From the NCBI RefSeq assembly GCF_001279775.1, contig NZ_LGDG01000271.1, positions 1-42,608 on the forward strand: 42,608 nt of DNA, read 5' to 3'. This document shows positions 33,455 through 41,023 of this stretch, piece after piece. The notes below the pieces were generated by a model. The model ran no database searches. It was given only the letters and a program-made list of their open reading frames with translations, and was not told where the DNA came from. Numbering within the stretch: position 1 is the stretch's first letter; each line of letters begins with the position of its first letter. The stretch comes from Streptomyces sp. MMG1533 (lineage in GTDB: Bacteria > Actinomycetota > Actinomycetes > Streptomycetales > Streptomycetaceae). Both the position numbers and the translations under genes were made by a program.

Positions 33455-35074
33455 CTACCTGCAGCCGCATGCCGCCAGCGCCGTCGCCGTCCGGTCCAGC
33501 GCCGCCTGTGCCGCCGCGGGATCCGTCGTGTTCGACGCCAGGAACGCGAAGGCCAGGAGGCGGCCGTCCTGGTCCACGACCGTTCCGGCGAGTGTGTTCA
33601 CGCCCGTCAGTGTTCCCGTTTTCGCTCGTACGATCCCTGCCGCGCCGTCCGCGTAGCGGCTGGTCAGGGTGCCCGTGAAGCCTGCCACCGGGAGGCCGGT
33701 GAGGGCGGCGCGCAGTTCCGGGTGGGTGGGGTCGCCGGCCTTGGCCAGGAGGGACGTCAGGAGGCCCGCCGTGAGTCTGTCGTCGCGGTTGAGGCCGCTG
33801 CCGTCCTTGAAGTCGGCGCCCGACACCGCAAGTCCGAGTGTCTTCAGCTGGGCGCCGATGGCCTGGCCGGCGCCGCCGAAGTCGGCGCGCTTGCCGGTCG
33901 CGACGGCCGTCTGGCGGGCGAGGGCCTCGGCGATGTCGTTGTCGCTGTTGGTGAGCATGCGCTCCACGAGGGCCGAGAGCGGTGGCGAGGAGACCGCGGC
34001 GAGGGACTCGGCGCGGCCGGTGGCCTTGGAGGGGCCCGGGGAGGTGGTCTTGATGCCGTAGTCCTTGAGAAGGTCGGCGAACTTGCGGGTCGCGTCCGCC
34101 GCCGGGTCCGGTACGCGGACCGCGGGCCCGCTCGCGGAGTCGTCCGTGCGGGCCTCGTCGGCCATCAGGGCGGTGACGGGGGCGAGGTTGTCGTTGACTC
34201 CGATGGGGTGAAGTTCGGGGCCGGCGTACAGGGTCGTGTCGTACGAGAGCGTGACCTCGCTGATGCCGCGCTTCTTCAGGGCGGCGGCCGTGTCGTCGGC
34301 GAGGGTGCGCAGGCTCGCCCAGCCCTCGGCGTCCTGGTGGGCGGTGAGGGTGGGGTCGCCGCCGCCGACGAGGACGAGTTCGTTGGTGTCGGGTTCGAGG
34401 GCGGCGCGGGTGGTGAGGCGGTGGTCGGCGCCGAGGGCGGAGAGGGCTGCGACGGCGGTGGCGATCTTCGTGGTGGAGGCGGGGGTCAGGGCCTCGTCGG
34501 CGCCCGTGCCGTAGAGCCGCTTTCCGGTGGCGACGTCGACGACCGCGGCCGTGCGGCGGGCGCCGAGCGCCGCGTCCTTCAGGAGCGGGGTCAGGACGTC
34601 GGCGAGGACCGGGCCGGTCGGGGCCGTCCGGACGCTGTTCGTGGCACCGCCGAGGCCGATGAGGACGGACGCGGCGCTGGGGGCGGGCCGGGGCGCCCCA
34701 CCCGCCGTACCGGACGATCCGTCGTGATCTGCGCCACCCGTGCGCTCCTGGGCAACCGCCCGGTCCCGCTCCGCCGTACGCTGACCGGTGGAGTCCCAAG
34801 GGCCTGCGGCACTCACCACTCCGGCGGCCAGGGCCAGTCCGGCGGTGGCGGCACCCGCGGTGTACTGCCAGGTCTTCGGCCTCGTGATCCGCGCGACCTG
34901 CGGTTTCGCGGCCCGCGCGATCCGTGTGACCCGCGGTTTCGCGGCCGCGGTGGCGCGCGCGAGACGGGGTCGTACGGCGTCCGCGGCCTGTGCCAGACGC
35001 GGTCGTACGGCGTTCGCGACCCGCGTCACACGCGGTCTCGCGGCTCGCCAAGACCTCAGCTCTGGCACGACCAC
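33455..35074 (-). CDS. dacB: PBP4-type D-Ala-D-Ala carboxypeptidase with repeat-built cytoplasmic arm
   Basis: A 539-aa peptidase S13 protein trimming or cleaving peptidoglycan cross-links outside the membrane. Catalytic motifs are PASTTK (S200, K203), SDNDIAEALARQ and KTGTLTG. After one membrane helix (about 71-90) a disordered Gly/Ala linker leads to the enzyme domain. Unusually, residues 10-64, before the helix and so probably cytoplasmic, are five exact-length 11-residue repeats of the type xAxRPRVxRxA, rich in Arg/Lys. GTG at 35074 is the longest start; AAAGGGG upstream is better spaced for the GTG at 35068. It is divergent from ppa. Confidence 0.93.
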   Translation of the reverse strand: MVVPELRSWRAARPRVTRVANAVRPRLAQAADAVRPRLARATAAAKPRVTRIARAAKPQVARITRPKTWQYTAGAATAGLALAAGVVSAAGPWDSTGQRTAERDRAVAQERTGGADHDGSSGTAGGAPRPAPSAASVLIGLGGATNSVRTAPTGPVLADVLTPLLKDAALGARRTAAVVDVATGKRLYGTGADEALTPASTTKIATAVAALSALGADHRLTTRAALEPDTNELVLVGGGDPTLTAHQDAEGWASLRTLADDTAAALKKRGISEVTLSYDTTLYAGPELHPIGVNDNLAPVTALMADEARTDDSASGPAVRVPDPAADATRKFADLLKDYGIKTTSPGPSKATGRAESLAAVSSPPLSALVERMLTNSDNDIAEALARQTAVATGKRADFGGAGQAIGAQLKTLGLAVSGADFKDGSGLNRDDRLTAGLLTSLLAKAGDPTHPELRAALTGLPVAGFTGTLTSRYADGAAGIVRAKTGTLTGVNTLAGTVVDQDGRLLAFAFLASNTTDPAAAQAALDRTATALAACGCR

Positions 35075-35153
35075 CAGCCCCTTTCGCGATCACACACCTG
35101 CGTGAGGGACACTTAACCACCAGAACTATGTGCTGATCATGGAGGAGCCACCG

Positions 35154-35645
35154 GTGGAGTTCGACGTCACGATCGAGATTCCGAAGGGTTCGCGGAACAA
35201 GTACGAGGTGGACCACGAGACCGGTCGGATCCGCCTGGACCGTCGCCTCTTCACCTCGACCAGCTACCCGGCCGACTACGGCTTCGTCGAGAACACCCTC
35301 GGCGAGGACGGCGATCCGCTGGACGCGCTGGTCATCCTGGACGAGCCGACCTTCCCCGGCTGCCTCATCCAGTGCCGCGCGATCGGCATGTTCCGTATGA
35401 CGGACGAGGCCGGTGGCGACGACAAGCTGCTGTGCGTCCCGGCGCACGACCCGCGCGTGGAGCACCTGCGGGACATCCACCACGTGTCGGAGTTCGACCG
35501 TCTGGAGATCCAGCACTTCTTCGAGGTCTACAAGGACCTGGAGCCCGGCAAGTCGGTCGAGGGCGCCGACTGGGTGGGCCGCACCGAGGCCGAGGCCGAG
35601 ATCGAGCGGTCCTACAAGCGTTTCAAGGACCAGGGCGGTCACTGA
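35154..35645 (+). CDS. ppa: Inorganic pyrophosphatase
   Basis: A 163-aa family I pyrophosphatase hydrolysing pyrophosphate in the cytoplasm. Signatures are [46 protein letters not shown] with the metal-binding aspartates, and CVPAHDPR. Length is standard. GTG at 35154 has GGAGGAG about seven bases upstream; the in-frame ATG at 35139 lies before that SD. A very strong terminator follows. Confidence 0.97.
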   Translation: MEFDVTIEIPKGSRNKYEVDHETGRIRLDRRLFTSTSYPADYGFVENTLGEDGDPLDALVILDEPTFPGCLIQCRAIGMFRMTDEAGGDDKLLCVPAHDPRVEHLRDIHHVSEFDRLEIQHFFEVYKDLEPGKSVEGADWVGRTEAEAEIERSYKRFKDQGGH

Positions 35646-35655
35646 GCCTGCTGTT

Positions 35656-35693
35656 GCGAAGGGGCCGCACGCTCACGCGTGCGGCCCCTTCGC
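35656..35693 (+). terminator. Strong hairpin terminator after ppa
   Basis: A perfect 17-bp stem (35656-35672 with 35677-35693) closes a 4-nt TCAC loop ten bases after the ppa stop. It separates ppa from the exporter gene. Confidence 0.85.
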
Positions 35694-35748
35694 GTATGTG
35701 TGCGCATACTGATGCTTGCTGCACGTGTCGTACAGGGAGCGCTACGGA

Positions 35749-37455
35749 GTGAGGGACACGGAAGACCGCAAGCCGCGGTCGGACGAGGCCAGGAGCAGGT
35801 TCGCGGCTCCGACCACCGTCGCCGGGGATTCGGCCGATTCCTCTACGACGTCGGAGTTCGCGGTTCCCGAGGGGCTGACGGTGCCCACGGGCGTCGCCAC
35901 GGAGTCCGACACCACGTCGGAGTTCGCCGTCCCCAAGGGTCTCGGCGTACCGCAGACGCTCCCGGCGGAGCCCGAGGGATCGGCGTTCAACACGCCGCGC
36001 ACCTACAGCGCCAAGGACGCCCCGGCGGCGTTCACTCCGGCGACCGGCATCCCTGTGGTCAGCCTCACCAAGAACGCGCCCTGGCAGGACCGGATGCGCA
36101 CGATGCTGCGGATGCCGGTGGCCGAGCGGCCCGCGCCGGAGATCCTGCAGAAGGTCGAGGAGGAGGGCCCGGCCGTTCCGCGCGTGCTCGACCTGACGCT
36201 GCGTATCGGCGAACTGCTGCTGGCCGGTGGTGAGGGCGCCGAGGACGTGGAGGCGGCGATGTTCGCGGTCTGCCGCTCCTACGGCCTGGACCGCTGCGAG
36301 CCGAACGTCACCTTCACCCTGCTGTCGATCTCCTACCAGCCGTCCCTGGTGGAGGACCCGGTGACGGCGTCCCGGACGGTCCGCCGCCGCGGCACCGACT
36401 ACACGCGCCTCGCGGCCGTGTTCCGGCTGGTCGACGACCTCAGCGACGCGGACACGGCGATCTCCCTGGAGGAGGCGTACCGGCGGCTCGCCGAGATCCG
36501 GCGCAACCGGCACCCGTATCCGGGCTGGGTACTGACCACGGCGAGCGGGCTGCTGGCGGGTGCGGCCTCCGTGCTCGTCGGCGGTGACTTCCTCGTCTTC
36601 GTCGCGGCCGCGCTCGGCGCGATGCTCGGCGACCGGCTGGCGTGGCTGTGCGCGGGACGCGGACTGCCGGAGTTCTACCAGTTCACCGTCGCCGCGATGC
36701 CACCGGCCGCGATCGGGATCGCGCTGACCCTCGCGCACGTGGACGTGAAGGCCGCCGCGGTCGTCACCGGTGGACTGTTCGCCCTGCTGCCCGGGCGGGC
36801 GCTCGTGGCGGGCGTCCAGGACGGTCTGACCGGCTTCTACATCACCGCCTCCGCGCGCCTGCTGGAGGTCATGTACTTCTTCGTCGGCATCGTCGTCGGA
36901 GTGCTGATCATGCTCTACGTCGGCGTGCAGCTGGGCGCCCACCTCAACCCCGACGCCGCGCTGGGCATCGACAAGCGGCCGCTGTGGCAGATCGGCGCGT
37001 CGATGCTGCTGTCCCTGACCTTCGCGGTCCTGCTCCAGCAGGAACGATCCACCGTGCTGGCGGTGACCCTGAACGGCGGGGTCGCGTGGTCGGTGTACGG
37101 CGCGATGCACTACACGGGCGATCTCTCGCCGGTCGCGTCCACGGCGGTGGCGGCGGGGCTCGTGGGCTTGTTCGGCCAGATGCTGTCCCGGTACCGGTTC
37201 GCGTCCGCGCTGCCTTACACGACGGCGGCGATCGGCCCCCTGCTGCCGGGTTCCGCCACGTACTTCGGGCTGTTGTCGATCGCGCAGAACCAGGTCGACG
37301 AGGGGCTGGTGTCCTTGTCGAAGGCGGCGGCACTGGCGATGGCCATCGCCATCGGCGTCAACCTCGGGTCGGAGATTTCGCGTCTGTTCCTGCGGTTGCC
37401 GGGGGCGGGGAGTGCGGCGGGGCGCAGGGCCGCGAAGCGTACGCGAGGGTTCTGA
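35749..37455 (+). CDS. ThrE-family threonine/serine exporter
   Basis: A 568-aa protein with an N-terminal soluble region, a ThrE (DUF1212) domain and a ThrE_2 membrane half, as in C. glutamicum ThrE. The domain region begins RVLDLTLRIGELLLAGGEGAEDVEAAMFAVCRSYGLDRCEPNVTFT. Ten or so helices follow (WVLTTASGLLAGAASVLVGG through ALAMAIAIGVNLGSEI). The first 120 residues look disordered and contain a 22-residue direct repeat with TTSEFAVP at 33 and 55. The family exports small hydroxy amino acids. GTG at 35749 has GGGAG about ten bases upstream; a TTG at 35716 is less likely. Confidence 0.88.
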   Translation: MRDTEDRKPRSDEARSRFAAPTTVAGDSADSSTTSEFAVPEGLTVPTGVATESDTTSEFAVPKGLGVPQTLPAEPEGSAFNTPRTYSAKDAPAAFTPATGIPVVSLTKNAPWQDRMRTMLRMPVAERPAPEILQKVEEEGPAVPRVLDLTLRIGELLLAGGEGAEDVEAAMFAVCRSYGLDRCEPNVTFTLLSISYQPSLVEDPVTASRTVRRRGTDYTRLAAVFRLVDDLSDADTAISLEEAYRRLAEIRRNRHPYPGWVLTTASGLLAGAASVLVGGDFLVFVAAALGAMLGDRLAWLCAGRGLPEFYQFTVAAMPPAAIGIALTLAHVDVKAAAVVTGGLFALLPGRALVAGVQDGLTGFYITASARLLEVMYFFVGIVVGVLIMLYVGVQLGAHLNPDAALGIDKRPLWQIGASMLLSLTFAVLLQQERSTVLAVTLNGGVAWSVYGAMHYTGDLSPVASTAVAAGLVGLFGQMLSRYRFASALPYTTAAIGPLLPGSATYFGLLSIAQNQVDEGLVSLSKAAALAMAIAIGVNLGSEISRLFLRLPGAGSAAGRRAAKRTRGF

Positions 37456-37600
37456 GCGCCGGTGCCTACGAGCACCGGGGGGCCGGCGTACGGCTGATGC
37501 GAGTGCGCGGGTGCGGCTACGGGTGCGTTGGCGTTGCGGTTGTTCGCGCCCACGCGGCGGAGCCGCATATCGACACGGCCCCGCGCCCCTGGGCCGGCTG

Positions 37601-38536
37601 TCAGTAGCCCTGATTGGGCGGGTACTGCTCGTTCTGCTGGGAGCCGTAGGGCTGTTGCCCGTACCCCTGCGGGTACTGCTGGGCGTACGGCTGCTGCTGC
37701 GAGGGCCGGCCGTAGTGCTGCTGGTCGTAGCCGTACTGCTGCTGGTCCCCCGGGTTGCCGTACTGCTGCTGGTCCTCCTGGCTGCCGTACTGCTGCTGGT
37801 CCCCCTGGCTGCCGTACTGCTCGTCGGTCGGGGGGATGCGGCGGAGTTGGGTCGTCGCGTCGTCCATGACGGGGGCCTGCTGATGGGCGGCGATCGGGGC
37901 CTCGGCGGCCGCGCGCTTCTTCTTGGAGCGTTCGCGGAGGTACTCGATGATGATCGGGACCACGGAGACGAAGACGATCAGGACGAGGATCGCCTCGACG
38001 TTCGTCCTGATGAACTCGATCTGGCCGAGCCAGTAGCCCGCGAGCGTGATGCCGGAGCCCCAGGCCACGCCGCCGATGACGTTGTACGTGAGGAAGGTGC
38101 GGTACTGCATGCGGCCGGCGCCCGCCACGATGGGGGCGAAGGTGCGCACGATCGGCACGAAGCGGGCGAGGACGATCGCCTTGGGGCCGTACTTCTCCAT
38201 GAACTCGTGGGCCTTCTCCAGGTTCTCCTGTTTGAAGAGCTTGGAGTTGGGGCGGCTGAAGAGCCTCGGGCCGAAGAACTTGCCGATCATGTAGCCCACC
38301 TGGTCGCCGAGGACGGCGGCCAGCACGATCAGGAGGCACACCAGCCACAGCGGCTGGCTGATGAACTCGCCCTGGGCCACGAAGAGACCCGCCGTGAACA
38401 GCAGCGAGTCGCCGGGCAGGAACGCGAAGAGCCCGGACTCGGCGAAGACGATCAGCAGGATGCCCGGCAGGCTGAAGGTCTCGATGAGGTAGTCGGGGCT
38501 GAGCCACTCGGGGCCGAGCGCGAGCGTGGTCGTCAC
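37601..38536 (-). CDS. DedA-family membrane protein with Q/Y/G-rich tail
   Basis: A 311-aa protein. Residues 1-205 are a normal DedA/VTT domain: FAESGLFAFLPGDSLLFTAGLF (31-52), LAAVLGDQVGYMIGKFFGPRLF, KYGPKAIVLARFVPIVRTFAPIVAGAGRMQYRTFL with the functional arginines, and GGVAWGSGITLAGYWLG. DedA proteins are linked to lipid scrambling and undecaprenyl-phosphate recycling. The last 73 residues (239-311) are made of Gln, Tyr, Gly, Asp, Pro and Ser, starting with three or four near-repeats of YGSQGDQQQ. This prion-like tail is far beyond normal DedA length. GTG at 38536 has AGGAG ten bases upstream. Confidence 0.93.
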   Translation of the reverse strand: MTTTLALGPEWLSPDYLIETFSLPGILLIVFAESGLFAFLPGDSLLFTAGLFVAQGEFISQPLWLVCLLIVLAAVLGDQVGYMIGKFFGPRLFSRPNSKLFKQENLEKAHEFMEKYGPKAIVLARFVPIVRTFAPIVAGAGRMQYRTFLTYNVIGGVAWGSGITLAGYWLGQIEFIRTNVEAILVLIVFVSVVPIIIEYLRERSKKKRAAAEAPIAAHQQAPVMDDATTQLRRIPPTDEQYGSQGDQQQYGSQEDQQQYGNPGDQQQYGYDQQHYGRPSQQQPYAQQYPQGYGQQPYGSQQNEQYPPNQGY

Positions 38537-38669
38537 GGGTTTGTGGCTCCTGCTGGTGGGGGACGGGCTTGGGCTGGCTGCCCAAAAGTATCAACGCAGC
38601 CGTCGTGGCCCAGGTTCCATGGGAGTCCCCAGGATGCACTGTGGTCCGTCTGGGACAAAGCTGTGGACC

Positions 38670-39035
38670 ATGAGTATCGAAGATTACGGCGGTGGTCAGG
38701 AGCCCCGGCCGAACGTGTTGGTGGTGACCACGAACGACGTGCCCGGCCACCGGGTGCAGGAGGTCCTCGGCGAGGTCTTCGGGTTGACCGTACGGTCACG
38801 GCACCTGGGCAGTCAGATCGGTGCCGGTCTGAAGTCGATGATCGGCGGTGAACTCAAGGGGCTCACCAAGACACTCGTCCAGACCCGGAACCAGGCCATG
38901 GAACGGCTGGTGGAGCAGGCACGCGCGCGTGGGGCCAATGCCGTGCTGATGTTCCGCTTCGACGTGAGCGAGGCGGCGGACGTCGGCACCGAAGTGTGCG
39001 CGTACGGGACGGCGGTCGTCCTGGCCCGGGAGTAG
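38670..39035 (+). CDS. YbjQ/UPF0145 family protein
   Basis: A 121-aa cytoplasmic protein. VLVVTTNDVPGHRVQEVLGEVFGLTVRSR, IGGELKGLTKTLVQTRNQAMERLVEQARARGANAVLMFRFDV and the closing CAYGTAVVL match the YbjQ family, which forms pentameric rings and is often labelled heavy-metal-binding without firm proof. ATG at 38670 has no strong SD. It converges on tipA, with a hairpin spanning its stop codon. Confidence 0.9.
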   Translation: MSIEDYGGGQEPRPNVLVVTTNDVPGHRVQEVLGEVFGLTVRSRHLGSQIGAGLKSMIGGELKGLTKTLVQTRNQAMERLVEQARARGANAVLMFRFDVSEAADVGTEVCAYGTAVVLARE

Positions 39036-39050
39036 GTGCTCCCCCGGGCC
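39023..39050. terminator. Bidirectional hairpin between the YbjQ gene and tipA
   Basis: GGCCCGGGAG (39023-39032) pairs with 39039-39050 with a 2-nt bulge around a 6-nt loop. It includes the YbjQ stop and ends six bases before the tipA stop at 39057, so it could serve both convergent genes. Confidence 0.5.
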
Positions 39051-39056
39051 GGGTGA

Positions 39057-39818
39057 CTACGAGGTGTGGCGGGCCGCGTTCGCCGTGATCGCGGCCCTCA
39101 GGTGTTCGGCGAGGCCCGGGCGCATGGAGTCGTAGAACGCCTTGAAGCGCTCGTCGGACACGTACATCTCGCCGAGGCCCTGGTGGATTTCGTACGAGCA
39201 CTCGTAGAACCACCCGCAGATGTGCTGTCGGTGTTCCTCGGCCATGTCCATGGCCGCGTCGCCGGTGGGCGGTTCGTCGGCGGCCATCAGGGCGTCGTAG
39301 CGCTCGCTCCAGTCGTTGACCTCGGCCTGCATGCGCTTCCAGTCGTCCTTGGTGTAGCTCGCGGCGCGGCGCTGTGACTCGGCGTACGCGTCCGTGCCGC
39401 CCCAGCGCTGTTCCGCCTCCTCGGCGTGCTGCTCCGGGTCCTTGTCGCCGAAGACCTCGAACTTCTCCTCCGGCGTGAGGTTGATGCCCATCTTGCGTGC
39501 CTCCATGGCGTTCTCCACGGCCGCCGCCATCTTCTGCAGCCTCTCGATCCGGGCGGTCAGCAACTCGTGCTGGCGGCGCAGGTGCGCGCGCGGGTCCGCG
39601 GCCGGGTCGTCGAGCAGGGCGGCGACCTCGTCGAGCGGGAAGCCGAGCTCGCGGTAGAACAGGATCTGCTGCAGCCGGTCGAGGTCGGCGTCGCTGTAGC
39701 GCCGGTGGCCCGCGTGGCTGCGCTCGCTCGGGACGAGCAGGCCGATGTCGTCGTAGTGGTGCAGCGTGCGCACCGTCACTCCGGCGAAACCGGCGACCTG
39801 TCCCACGGAATGGCTCAC
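39057..39818 (-). CDS. tipA: TipA-type MerR-family regulator
   Basis: A 253-aa protein, the same length as S. lividans TipAL. The MerR helix-turn-helix (SVGQVAGFAGVTVRTLHHYDDIGLLVPSERSHAGHRRYSDADLDRLQQILFYRELGF) and dimer helix lead into the TipAS antibiotic-binding domain. Met110 (MGINLTPEEKFEVFGD) corresponds to the internal TipAS start, and a 144-aa product from it is plausible. In TipAL, thiopeptides attach covalently to Cys214; by alignment from memory this position is Gly214 here, while Cys207 is kept. GTG at 39818 has AAGGGAG eight bases upstream. The promoter (39849-39879) is nearly the known ptipA. Confidence 0.95.
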   Translation of the reverse strand: MSHSVGQVAGFAGVTVRTLHHYDDIGLLVPSERSHAGHRRYSDADLDRLQQILFYRELGFPLDEVAALLDDPAADPRAHLRRQHELLTARIERLQKMAAAVENAMEARKMGINLTPEEKFEVFGDKDPEQHAEEAEQRWGGTDAYAESQRRAASYTKDDWKRMQAEVNDWSERYDALMAADEPPTGDAAMDMAEEHRQHICGWFYECSYEIHQGLGEMYVSDERFKAFYDSMRPGLAEHLRAAITANAARHTS

Positions 39819-39848
39819 TTCGTCCGCTCCCTTCTCGGTACGCACTCC

Positions 39849-39879
39849 ACGGTGGGCCCTCACGTGACGTGAGGTGCAA
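39849..39879 (-). promoter_or_regulatory. ptipA-like promoter and TipA operator
   Basis: On the minus strand TTGCAC (39874-39879), a 19-bp spacer and CACCGT (39849-39854) give the long spacer typical of MerR-activated promoters. Most of the spacer is the near-perfect palindrome CCTCACGTCACGTGAGG (39858-39874), the same operator as in the S. lividans tipA promoter used for thiostrepton induction. Confidence 0.85.
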
Positions 39880-39955
39880 GCCGGATTTTCCGGTGAGGTC
39901 CGAGACGGCGGTACCCGACCGGATTCCTCCGGATGTTCAGTCCGTTTTGTCCGCT

Positions 39956-39961
39956 TATCGT
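39956..39961 (+). promoter_or_regulatory. Putative -10 box for leaderless ClC-like gene
   Basis: TATCGT ends 6 nt before the GTG at 39968. It suggests that the decayed ClC gene and the following decarboxylase gene still have a promoter. Confidence 0.4.
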
Positions 39962-39967
39962 GAGCCC

Positions 39968-40982
39968 GTGGCCCAGGACACCGCGCAGCAGGCATCCGCC
40001 GCCCCGGCGAACCCGGCGCGCGCCCTGTTGCCGTCGATCCTCCCCGCTCTCGTCGTGGGGGTGGGCGCGAGCCTGCTCCTCGTCGGGGTGAGCGCGGCGG
40101 CCGAGGAGTTCCAGGACGTGCTGCGGCAGGACCTGCCGGACACGCTGGGGACCGGCCGGTACTCCGTGCTGTGGATGCTCCTCGTGCTCACCGCGACAGG
40201 TGTCGCGGTGGGGCTGGTGGTGTGGAAGGTGCCCGGGCACGCCGGGCCCGACCCGGCCACCACCGGCCTCGACGCTCCCGTGCTCCCGCCCGCCATGCCG
40301 CCCGGGCCGGTGCCGGCGACCGGGCTGATGCTCGCGGGCGGGCCGAGTCTCGGTCCCGAGAACCCGCCCATCGCCGTGAACGTGGGTCTCGCGTTCTGGC
40401 TGGGCAGCCGGCTGCTCCCGCGGATTCCGGGCGGCCTGTGGCCGGCGCCGGCCCAGTCGGCGACGATCGGGGCCCTGTTCGGGACGCCGGTGGCGGCGGC
40501 GCTGCTCATCTCCGAGGCGCCGGCCGGCCGGCAGCTGAAGGGAGCGCTGTGGGACAACGTCTTCGCGCCCCTGGTCGCCGCCGCGGCCGGCGCCCTCACG
40601 ACCACCCTTGTGGCCCATCCTGGCGCCGGCCGCGGCGGCGACCAGGGCAGCTGCCGGCGGTCCGGCTCGTCCTCCGTGGTCCTCGTCCTGCGGCTTCCGG
40701 GGCGGACGGATCTTCCCGGCCGTGTTCGTCGGCACCGCCTTCGGACTCGGCGCCCATGCCCTGGCGCCCTCCGTCCAACCGGCGGTCGGTGTCGCCGCGG
40801 GCGTCCTGGGCATGCTCCTCGCCATCACCCGGCAGGGCTGGGTGAGCCTGTTCACGGCCGCCGTGCTGGTGGCCTCCCCCGCGATCCTCGCCCTTCTCTG
40901 CATCGCCTCCCTGCCGGCCTGGCTCCTGGTGACGGGGCGGCCGCAGATGCAGCTGCGCAAGGACGGAACCCCAGTCACCTGA
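39968..40982 (+). pseudogene. ClC-family ion channel/antiporter, frameshifted and internally shortened
   Basis: The first frame (from GTG 39968) encodes ClC-like helices: PSILPALVVGVGASLLLVGVSAAAEEFQ, GLMLAGGPSLGPENPPIAVNVGLAFWL (in the place of the ClC selectivity loop) and LFGTPVAAALLISEAP. After TTTLVAHP (about 40610) it loses meaning. From about 40660 the +1 frame resumes with CGFRGGRIFPAVFVGTAFGLGAHALAPSVQPAVGVAAGVLGMLLAITRQG, the second conserved ClC region, and runs to 40982. The total is about 338 codons, roughly 100 short of the usual size, so the middle helices seem deleted as well as frameshifted. A sequencing error could explain the frame change but not the missing middle. It lies 41 bp upstream of the glutamate decarboxylase gene. 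Confidence 0.75.
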
Positions 40983-41023
40983 ACCCGCCGAAGAATCCGA
41001 CGATCCGCTGAGGAGAACCGCCC

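Noticed and set aside
40608..40982. Treating the downstream ClC piece as an independent small membrane protein gene
   Set aside because: It contains the second half of the ClC pattern without its own SD and continues the upstream frame after a shift, so it is best read as part of the same pseudogene.
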